A DNA stretch of 42,414 nucleotides from Armatimonadota bacterium (GTDB lineage: Bacteria > Cloacimonadota > Cloacimonadia > Cloacimonadales > TCS61), in the NCBI GenBank assembly GCA_013203665.1, contig JABMPU010000023.1:1-42414 (forward strand). The letters are read 5' to 3'. Both the position numbers and the translations under genes were made by a program. Position 1 is the stretch's first letter, and each line of letters opens with the position of its first letter. Shown in pieces: positions 1 to 6,371 of this stretch. A model generated the notes under the pieces. That model was not told the DNA's origin, made no database searches, and saw only the letters and a list, made by a program, of their open reading frames with translations.

Positions 1-196
1 ATTTCAATCCATATCTTTTGCTGAAGTCTTTGACCATAACTGCTTCTTCAAGGTCAATATCTCTCATCCGTAAGATAAACTCATCACGCAACTCAGGTTC
101 TTCCAGAAGACTTTTCTTTATTAGAGTCATATCACGCTGTAACTCAGCTACCATTTTATAAATCTTTTCAATAGTAATTTCTTGTCTAACAGGCAT
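1..196 (-). CDS. small antitoxin-like protein, cut by the window edge
   Basis: An open frame runs from an ATG at 196-194 off the left edge, giving at least 65 residues with no stop. An AGGAGG ribosome-binding site sits at 205-210 on the minus strand, nine bases before the ATG, so the start is well supported. The product is small, charged and largely helical, begins MPVRQEITIEKIYKMVAEL and reaches VKDFSKRYGLK at the edge. Proteins of this size and composition often are antitoxins of RelE/ParE or VapC-like toxins, where they lie just upstream of the toxin. The next gene (outside the window) would be the place to look. This functional suggestion is inference; no domain is certain. Confidence 0.6.
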   Translation of the reverse strand, partial: MPVRQEITIEKIYKMVAELQRDMTLIKKSLLEEPELRDEFILRMRDIDLEEAVMVKDFSKRYGLK

Positions 197-321
197 CTTT
201 TTATCCTCCTTTTCGTTAAACTTAACATAAGTATAATATATAATCGTTGATGTAAAATTATTTAATCGGGCAAGTAGATGTCCCACATTACAAAAGCTGT
301 TTCGACATTGTGTATTCATGC

Positions 322-385
322 TTTTCTTATGTTCCTTCTCTTTGGAATATCTTGCAAATTCTCATCAAAAAGAGAAGGACAGCAG
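322..385. repeat. palindromic interspersed repeat, copy 1 (interrupted)
   Basis: The arms at about 332-343 (TTCCTTCTCTTT) and 370-380 (AAGAGAAGGAC) are inverted copies of each other. The same element, in the opposite orientation, is found at 28513-28554, including its flanking words TTTTCTTATG and ACAGCAG. In this copy the loop is longer and the right flank is interrupted by a second palindrome (390-426). It lies in the non-coding stretch between the edge gene and the HepT remnant. Function unknown; it could act as a transcript-end hairpin or be a miniature mobile repeat. Confidence 0.6.
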
Positions 386-389
386 TTTA

Positions 390-426
390 CCCAGTGAAAT
401 TCAGCTTGCTGAATATTTCTACAGGG
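390..426. repeat. CCC...GGG palindrome, copy A
   Basis: An imperfect palindrome with a left arm CCCAGTGAAATTCAGC and a right arm GCTGAATATTTCTACAGGG around a two-base centre. Close relatives are at 1348-1380, 1378-1411 and, more loosely, 18143-18173. Comparison with the repeat at 28501-28528 (reverse strand) suggests that about 41 bases (386-426) are inserted between the words ACAGCAG and GATGAGTTT, which are contiguous there. Confidence 0.6.
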
Positions 427-451
427 GATGAGTTTTATTAATCTTTTCTCT

Positions 452-865
452 TTAGTCTTTTTTTGCTTTTCGTATTTCATCTACAAAAGCTTCAAAACAA
501 GGCAGTTTTTTTTTCACAATAGTAAAGAGAATATTTACATCAACATATTCATAGCGATGAACAATAAAATTACGGAATCTTACCATATCAATGTATTGTT
601 CAGCTTCTTTTATAATTCCCAGATCTTCCAGTTTAGCAATAGATTCAGCGGAACTCATTGAGGGTTTACAATTTTCTAAAGCCAGTATTCTTTCAGCAAT
701 ATCGATCATAATTTCTATCGCTACTTGCAGGGCTCACTCTACAGCATTTCTAATGAGAGAGCTCTCCTTGATCTCATTTAAGGAAATAATATTCCACGAT
801 CTAATTTCTTCAACTTTATTTTCAATAAATCGAAGTTTATTTTCAATTACACCGTTATATTTCAT
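452..865 (-). pseudogene. hepT: HepT-like RNase toxin, interrupted by an in-frame TGA
   Basis: Read from the ATG at 865-863 the frame gives 43 residues ending RNAVE, then a TGA at 736-734, then continues in the same frame for 94 more residues to a stop at 452. The two halves join into an ordinary-length HepT/DUF86 protein (about 137 residues). The second half keeps the HepT signature R-x4-H-x-Y (RNFIVHRY), the HEPN RNase active site and the tyrosine that MntA modifies. The family usually has Arg at the stop position (a VERAL-type sequence), so a single change from CGA or AGA explains the TGA. The ATG overlaps the mntA stop by one base (TAATG), the standard coupled arrangement. An internal ATG at 709 could start an 85-residue piece with the active motif, but it lacks the first helices. 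A sequencing error cannot be excluded. Confidence 0.8.
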
Positions 866-1260
866 TAATATCCTCGATACTTCAGTTGAAGTTTTCTGCG
901 ATAGACTTCATCTTCGTATTCGCGAGCTGTTAAAGAAAAAAAATCTGCATATTTATTTATAAAATTATCTCTTACAAAAAGCCTTCTCCCGTTCAGAGCT
1001 TCGAATCGTAAGATTATAGAAGCAGTATTTAAATCACAAATATCCAGGGTTAGCTCAGGATGAATTTTCCCGAAATTTTTTATGATTTTTAAGATTAATT
1101 TATCGGATATTTCTACATTTTTTGAAAAATAAAATGCAATATCAATATCTGCCTTATTGCCTATGTTTCCATCTTGAGCAGAACCAAAAATATAAGCAAA
1201 TTCAGCTTCTGGAATATTATTAAAAAGTTCTTTGCTAATTCTATCTATATCAATTTTCAT
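865..1260 (-). CDS. mntA: MntA-like minimal nucleotidyltransferase antitoxin
   Basis: A 131-residue protein with the minimal nucleotidyltransferase signature G-S-x10-D-x-D: G26-S27 in FGSAQDGNIGNKADIDIAF, then D38 and D40. In the known MntA-HepT systems this enzyme uses ATP to add AMP groups to a tyrosine of HepT and so switches off its RNase activity. The partner gene follows directly with a one-base overlap, confirming the pair. Length is usual for the family and the reading frame is intact, in contrast to its partner, which carries a premature stop. The ribosome-binding site is weak (an A/G run before the ATG). Assignment to the family is firm; activity is inferred. Confidence 0.88.
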   Translation of the reverse strand: MKIDIDRISKELFNNIPEAEFAYIFGSAQDGNIGNKADIDIAFYFSKNVEISDKLILKIIKNFGKIHPELTLDICDLNTASIILRFEALNGRRLFVRDNFINKYADFFSLTAREYEDEVYRRKLQLKYRGY

Positions 1261-1347
1261 TTCTTTTTAATCTTTTTATCTTTTGCTTCTTACTTTTCTG
1301 TTTAGTCTTTGATCTTGTTTTTCTTTCTGCTTTTCTTGATCCGCCTG

Positions 1348-1411
1348 CCCTATGAAATCTTTCTTTTTATTTCTTCAGGGTGAAATTCAGCTTGCTGAAT
1401 ATTTCACTGGG
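1348..1411. repeat. two overlapping CCC...GGG palindromes, copies B and C
   Basis: Copy B (1348-1380) reads CCCTATGAAAT, a T-rich centre, then ATTTCTTCAGGG. Copy C (1378-1411) begins in the last three G of copy B, and has TGAAATTCAGC, two bases, then GCTGAATATTTCACTGGG. Copy C shares an uninterrupted core (TGAAATTCAGCTTGCTGAAT) with copy A at 390-426. The two copies thus sit head to tail in the gap between mntA and the heptose kinase gene. Function unknown. Confidence 0.6.
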
Positions 1412-1447
1412 TTGCTTTTTGCTTTTTGCTTTTTTACTTTTTCCTTT

Positions 1448-1467
1448 CTCAAAGCAGGAGCTTTGAG
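1448..1467. other. perfect hairpin just past the heptose kinase stop
   Basis: CTCAAAGC and GCTTTGAG form a perfect 8-base-pair stem with a 4-base loop, beginning six bases after the stop of the minus-strand kinase gene. On the minus strand it is followed by an A/G-rich stretch and not by T residues, so it lacks the U-run of an intrinsic terminator. It may stabilise the 3' end of the transcript, or be another small interspersed palindrome. Confidence 0.45.
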
Positions 1468-1472
1468 TTACT

Positions 1473-2438
1473 TTATCCTAGAAAGCTTTTAAGAAGTTCA
1501 GCTAAAAGTACCGGACTGGTTCCCACCTTTCCAACCTTTATGCCAGCTGCATGATTAGCTATTACTGCTGCTTCAGACAAAGTTGCTCCAGCGCTAAGGG
1601 CTAAAGCAAGAGAAGCTACAACCGTATCTCCAGCACCGGAAACATCAAAAACATCCTTGGCAACAGTTGGAATGTGAATATATCCTTTACCTTTTTCAAA
1701 AACAAACATACCAAGTTCACCGGCAGTAAGAACGATATTTGCATTCATTTCAGGGATAAGTTTTTGCCCGGCTTTAATAAAATCTTCTTTGTTTTCTATC
1801 AAAATTCCACTCATTTTCTGAGCTTCTTTCTTATTGGGAGTTATAAGAAAAGCCCCCTCATAAAAAGGTTTATGAAGAGGCTTGGGATCTATTATCAATA
1901 AAATATTATTTTGCTTGGCATATTGTTTAATTTGTTCAATCAGGTTCTGGGAGATCGTCCCTTTGGCATAATCTGAAATTACTATTGCGGAAATATCTGT
2001 AAGATTTGTCAGATTCTTAAAAAGAAGAAATTTTTTTTCATTATCGATATAATCTGTTTTTTCATAATCGATGCGCAGAAGTTGCTGATGCTGGCCAATT
2101 ACTCGGATTTTCTGGATTGTTGCTTTATTATTATCAGTAAAAATTCCGTCTGTATTAATCGCATAGGAATGTGCTGTCTCTAAAAGAGTTTCTCTGGCGC
2201 TGTCTTCCCCAACGATTCCAAAGAGATAAGCTTTGCCAGAGAGTGTTGAAATATTTGCCGCTACATTGGCAGCTCCTCCGGGTGCAAAAATCTCTTTCTT
2301 CACATTTATTATGGGAATAGGTGCTTCAGGTGAGATACGTTCAACATCTCCAAAGATATACTTGTCGAGAATCAAATCGCCAATAACAGCAATTTTCTTA
2401 TTCTTAAATTGGTCTAAATACTTTCTTAATTGTTTCAT
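1473..2438 (-). CDS. rfaE1: D-glycero-beta-D-manno-heptose-7-phosphate kinase (monofunctional HldA type)
   Basis: A 321-residue PfkB/ribokinase-family sugar kinase that phosphorylates heptose 7-phosphate to the 1,7-bisphosphate on the way to ADP-heptose, the inner-core sugar of lipopolysaccharide; it acts in the cytoplasm. Family features visible: VIGDLILDKYIFGDVERISPE near residues 19-39, the typical N-terminus of RfaE domain I; the GGAANVAANI substrate loop around 54-63; and the C-terminal SGAGD motif with catalytic base D271. It ends after the kinase domain, so the nucleotidyltransferase half of the E. coli fusion HldE is absent and must be a separate gene elsewhere. It stands alone on the minus strand, divergent from the subtilase gene. 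Its presence argues for a Gram-negative envelope with heptose-containing LPS. The ribosome-binding site is weak. Confidence 0.9.
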   Translation of the reverse strand: MKQLRKYLDQFKNKKIAVIGDLILDKYIFGDVERISPEAPIPIINVKKEIFAPGGAANVAANISTLSGKAYLFGIVGEDSARETLLETAHSYAINTDGIFTDNNKATIQKIRVIGQHQQLLRIDYEKTDYIDNEKKFLLFKNLTNLTDISAIVISDYAKGTISQNLIEQIKQYAKQNNILLIIDPKPLHKPFYEGAFLITPNKKEAQKMSGILIENKEDFIKAGQKLIPEMNANIVLTAGELGMFVFEKGKGYIHIPTVAKDVFDVSGAGDTVVASLALALSAGATLSEAAVIANHAAGIKVGKVGTSPVLLAELLKSFLG

Positions 2439-2921
2439 AAATCTCTATGTAGATACAGCTTCGCCCCGTGACTTACAGCATCCAATCAAAATCAAGTTGT
2501 CATATGTTCTAACTATGAGTAACGTGTCAATTTTTTTTGCACACTGAAATTGCTGAACGTTATGAAATTTACTAGGAAAAAGCGATAAGTTTTTATAAGA
2601 AGTTAGTTTATTGAAATTATATCATAATCAACTTATCTTTTTAGTTAGAAGCCATTATAAGTGAAATTAAGGTATTCCGTATAGTACACAAAACCTAAAT
2701 TACGGAATTATTTCTTCTGTGACAAAAGACAAATTGTATACCAAGTGACACAGAAAAATTTATCCCCTGCTTGCAATCGTTTTATTACCAAAATTGATAA
2801 TCTGATTTTTTAAAAATGTAAATTTAATTACTTTCAGCAAATATTCTTAAAACATTTTTTATTGACATTATAACATAAATAAAATTCGTAAATACTATAA
2901 TTAAAAATTTAGGAGGAAATC
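2439..2921. other. divergent intergenic region
   Basis: A 483-base AT-rich gap between the minus-strand kinase and the plus-strand subtilase; it should hold the promoters of both. I see no convincing gene. A TTGACA is present at 2862-2867, 60 bases before the subtilase ATG, but the hexamer 17 bases further on (TTCGTA) is not a good -10 box. An AGGAGG ribosome-binding site lies at 2911-2916. Confidence 0.4.
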
Positions 2922-5900
2922 ATGAAGAATATTTTATTATTTACTTTTATGATTCTATTAGCAAGCGTACTATTGGCTGAATTCATACCATTCAATCCTG
3001 AGCATTCCTATCCGAAAATAGTGGTTGTCTGTTTTAAAAGAGCTGATATTGGAAATCGAGAAGGCATCTTGGACTTTGAAGTTACAGACGGAGTTGTGAA
3101 GACAGGTATTACCAGTTTTGATAATTTAGCTCAGCAGTTCAGATTTGTGGACCTGCAACAAAAGCACGATTTTATCAAGGATCTGGACTGGCATAAAGAC
3201 GGTATGTATCCCAGAAACATTTACCGTATCATATTGGAAAGTAATGACAATATCGAAGAAGCGCTTTCTGCTCTCTCGCAAAATCCGCATATTCTGTTTG
3301 CAGAATACGAACAGATAACCAAACTTGATTTTATCCCTGATGATCCTCAATACAACATGCAATGGCATCATCCTGTTATTGAAAGCCCTCAAGCCTGGGA
3401 TTATTCCTGGGGCAGTGATGAGATTATCATCGGAATTGTGGATGCAGGTATCAAATGGAACCATCCTGACCTGCAGGATAATATCTGGATAAATGAACCG
3501 GAGCTTAACTCTACAAGTGGCGGCAATCCCATGACCATCAACTGGACATCCGGAACAGTTTCCGGCGGTAATGGCATTGACGATGATGGCAACGGAAAAG
3601 TTGATGATTGTATCGGTTGGAATTTCTACAATAATAACAACCAATCATATCAAAGTCTGGCAGCAAATGACCATGGAACACACGTTGGCGGCTGTGCAGG
3701 AGCAGTGGGAAACAACGGTGTTGGAGTTGTTGGCTCAACCATGAATGTGAAATTGATCTCATCCCGCCATGCACCCACAAATATCGCTTTTCCTTACGTT
3801 CAAAGTCCAATCAATGGCATGTATTACTGCATCGATTCCGGAGCTGATGTTGTAAATTGCAGTTTCGGAGGTACAGGTAATAGTTACCAATATAATTTAG
3901 TAGCAGATTATGCTGTGTCACACGGCTCATTAATCATTGCCTCTGCAGGAAATAACGCTTCTAATAATGGCACACTTCCTCACTATCCCTCTGATGCCAC
4001 CAATGCGATAAGTGTGGCAGCCACAGGTCAGAATGATATAATAGCTTCATTCTCCAATTATGGAGACCCGATAGATGTCAGTGCTCCTGGTGTGGATATT
4101 CGCTCTACTGTTATCGGAGGTAGTGGATATGATAATTATCAAGGGACATCCATGGCTTCCCCGACCGTGACTGGAATCGCTGCTCTTATCAAATCATTGC
4201 ATCCTGGTATTTCCGGTTTAGATTTAAAAGCAAGACTGGAAATGACCTGCGATAATATCGATGCTTTAAATCCCGGTTATGAAGGCTGGTTGGGCTCAGG
4301 AAGAGTCAATTCTTTTCAGGCTTTGATGTATGATCTGATTCCTAAACTTGTCATTGAAGACTTTTTCTTTTTTGAAGTTTCAGGAGATGGAGACGGCATT
4401 GCCAATCCGGGTGAAACTATTGACCTAACTCTCATGTTGCAGAATGCTTCTTTCTCCAGTGGAGCCTGGGCTGCTGCCAGTGGAGTTTATGCAACTATGA
4501 GCTGTTCAGCTCCCGGAGTTACAATCATAAACGATACCGGTAATTTTCCCAACATAAACAGTGGTGGTTCTGGCTGGAACGCCGGCGAGCCTTTTCGTTT
4601 TGAAACAGACGAATATTTATCTGATATGGTAATTCCCTTTGTTATTACAGTTTATGCAAACCAGACCAATCCGGACTATCCTTATGAAGTCAGCCATGAT
4701 TACGATTTTAATCTTTCACTCTCGCAAGCTGGCTGGCCCTTTGAACTCGGAGGAGCAACCTCTTCTTCTGCCTTGATTATCGATATCAATAATGATGGAG
4801 AAAATGAAGTTGTTTTTGGAGATCAAACCGGTCTTCTGCATGCAGTTCTATCTAATGGAACAGAGGAATTACCAAACTTTCCCATAGATTTTGGAGCCAA
4901 TATCAATGCTGCTGTTGCGGTGGCAGATATCAATGATGATGGATACAATGATATTATTGTGGGAACTCAGGGAAATGAGCTGGCTGCAGTCGAATACACT
5001 GGCAATATTCTTTTCACATACGATACCGGTGGTCAAGTTAAAGGAAACCCGATGATTGCAGATGTAGACGGCAATGGAATCCTGGAAATCATAGTTTTTA
5101 CATTCAGTGGCAGTCAGGCAATTATCTTAAATGCTGATGGCACTAATTATGGTAATTTCCCCATTACTTTACCCGGCATGACTCTTGCTTCTCCCACGAT
5201 TGCCGATCTTGATTCTGATGGCTATCTCGATATCATCACCGGAATCGTGACTGGCATGGTTTATGCTACTTCTTCTAATACCGGTACAGATGTTCCGGGC
5301 TGGCCCTATGCTGCTGGTGGAGGAGCCTGGAACGGACCGATCGTTGCCAATATTGACGGAGATGAAGATCCTGAGGTTTTAATCGCTACCTTAAATGGAA
5401 AACTGGTTGTCATAAATCATGATGCTACCTTGAATTTCGAGGTTCAAGTAGGCGGTCAAATAAAATCATCAATTGTTGTTGGCAATCTTGATAACAGCGG
5501 TTCTCTGGAAATTATCTTCTCCAATACTTTAGGAGAACTTTTTGTATTTGATAATCAGGGAAATAACTTCGGTATCTTCCCTGTCAATTTCGGAGCTTCT
5601 ACTGAATCCACTCCCATTCTCGCTGATATGGATAATGACGGAACTTTAGAAATAATTTTTGGTGATGATGACGGCTATCTTCATTCCATTGATATCACAG
5701 GAAATGAAACCGGAAATTTTCCACTTTTCCTGGAAAACTCTTTAAAAGTCAGTCCGGCAATCGGATTTGCAGATAATGATGATGATGTTGAAATTGCCAT
5801 TGCCAATATGACCGGTTATCATCTGATAGATTTCAAAAGAGAAATTGGCGATATCGGCTGGCAATGTTTCAAAAATAACCCTGCCAGAACCGGAAATATA

Positions 5901-6218
5901 AATTACACTCTGCCAACAACAGAAGAAATTGTTCCAACTTATGTAACATCTCTTGGAAATAATTATCCCAACCCATTCAACCCCCAAACATCCATCAATT
6001 TCAGCTTAAAAGAAAACAGCTTTGTTAAACTCGAAATTTTCAATATCAAAGGGCAATTGATTAAAACTCTTATTTCAGATACTTATGAAGCAGGAGTGCA
6101 TTTTACAAATTGGACCGGTATCGATAATAGCGGCAAATCCATTGGCAGCGGAATCTATCTTTATAAGCTGGAAACCAAAGATTATTCAGCTTCCAGAAAG
6201 ATGCTTCTGCTGAAATAA
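2922..6218 (+). CDS. secreted subtilisin-like serine peptidase (S8) with FG-GAP-like repeats and sorting domain
   Basis: A 1098-residue exported protease. Order: signal peptide (about 1-19, MKNILLFTFMILLASVLLA); propeptide; S8 catalytic domain about 165-470 with D174 (IVDAGIKWNHPDL), H251 (DHGTHVGG), oxyanion asparagine about N344 (ASAGNN) and S410 (GTSMASP); a linker domain to about 600; a run of FG-GAP/VCBS-like repeats about 604-975 (DINNDG, DVDGNG, DLDSDG, DIDGDEDPE), probably a calcium-binding propeller; and a C-terminal sorting domain from about 1010 (NNYPNPFNPQTSINFSL) to the final RKMLLLK. All three catalytic residues are present, so it should be active outside the cell or on its surface. 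The start is fixed by AGGAGG at 2911-2916. It is transcribed alone and ends at a terminator. Its sorting domain is close to that of the next gene. Confidence 0.92.
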   Translation: MKNILLFTFMILLASVLLAEFIPFNPEHSYPKIVVVCFKRADIGNREGILDFEVTDGVVKTGITSFDNLAQQFRFVDLQQKHDFIKDLDWHKDGMYPRNIYRIILESNDNIEEALSALSQNPHILFAEYEQITKLDFIPDDPQYNMQWHHPVIESPQAWDYSWGSDEIIIGIVDAGIKWNHPDLQDNIWINEPELNSTSGGNPMTINWTSGTVSGGNGIDDDGNGKVDDCIGWNFYNNNNQSYQSLAANDHGTHVGGCAGAVGNNGVGVVGSTMNVKLISSRHAPTNIAFPYVQSPINGMYYCIDSGADVVNCSFGGTGNSYQYNLVADYAVSHGSLIIASAGNNASNNGTLPHYPSDATNAISVAATGQNDIIASFSNYGDPIDVSAPGVDIRSTVIGGSGYDNYQGTSMASPTVTGIAALIKSLHPGISGLDLKARLEMTCDNIDALNPGYEGWLGSGRVNSFQALMYDLIPKLVIEDFFFFEVSGDGDGIANPGETIDLTLMLQNASFSSGAWAAASGVYATMSCSAPGVTIINDTGNFPNINSGGSGWNAGEPFRFETDEYLSDMVIPFVITVYANQTNPDYPYEVSHDYDFNLSLSQAGWPFELGGATSSSALIIDINNDGENEVVFGDQTGLLHAVLSNGTEELPNFPIDFGANINAAVAVADINDDGYNDIIVGTQGNELAAVEYTGNILFTYDTGGQVKGNPMIADVDGNGILEIIVFTFSGSQAIILNADGTNYGNFPITLPGMTLASPTIADLDSDGYLDIITGIVTGMVYATSSNTGTDVPGWPYAAGGGAWNGPIVANIDGDEDPEVLIATLNGKLVVINHDATLNFEVQVGGQIKSSIVVGNLDNSGSLEIIFSNTLGELFVFDNQGNNFGIFPVNFGASTESTPILADMDNDGTLEIIFGDDDGYLHSIDITGNETGNFPLFLENSLKVSPAIGFADNDDDVEIAIANMTGYHLIDFKREIGDIGWQCFKNNPARTGNINYTLPTTEEIVPTYVTSLGNNYPNPFNPQTSINFSLKENSFVKLEIFNIKGQLIKTLISDTYEAGVHFTNWTGIDNSGKSIGSGIYLYKLETKDYSASRKMLLLK

Positions 6219-6235
6219 AATTTTGCTTTCAGATA

Positions 6236-6271
6236 AGAAAAGCTCCACTTAGTTGGAGCTTTTCTATTTTA
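6236..6271 (+). terminator. intrinsic terminator after the subtilase gene
   Basis: A 12-base-pair perfect stem (AGAAAAGCTCCA at 6236-6247 with TGGAGCTTTTCT at 6254-6265) with a 6-base loop, followed by a T-rich run. It starts 18 bases after the stop codon. Confidence 0.9.
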
Positions 6272-6310
6272 TTTTTGGATACAAACTTTAGTTAACACTC
6301 AAAAGAGAGT

Positions 6311-6340
6311 TTGACAAAAAAATATCATAAAAAAATTGTA
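6311..6340 (+). promoter_or_regulatory. possible promoter of the C10 peptidase gene
   Basis: TTGACA at 6311-6316 and an ATTGTA hexamer 18 bases downstream (6335-6340), between the preceding terminator and the ATG at 6372. The -35 match is perfect and the -10 poor, and the sigma-factor preference of this organism is unknown, so this is weak. Confidence 0.3.
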
Positions 6341-6371
6341 CACAATCAAAAAGAAAAATCTTGGAGGAAAC

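Noticed and set aside
452-865. TGA recoding (UGA read as an amino acid) instead of a broken hepT
   Set aside because: Other genes end naturally at TGA (for example 35020-35022 and 38397-38399), and no other in-frame TGA is needed to explain a gene here.
591-962. 123-residue open frame on the plus strand
   Set aside because: It lies opposite the hepT remnant and mntA, whose motifs are clear, and has no ribosome-binding site or recognisable composition.
1448-1467. Hairpin after the heptose kinase gene as an intrinsic terminator
   Set aside because: No T-run follows on the minus strand; listed only as a hairpin.
2862-2890. TTGACA upstream of the subtilase gene as a sigma-70 promoter
   Set aside because: The hexamer at the right distance (TTCGTA) is a poor -10 box, and TTGACA occurs repeatedly by chance in this AT-rich DNA.
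3126-3644. 172-residue minus-strand frame inside the subtilase gene
   Set aside because: A shadow of the S8 gene, which covers this stretch with catalytic motifs.
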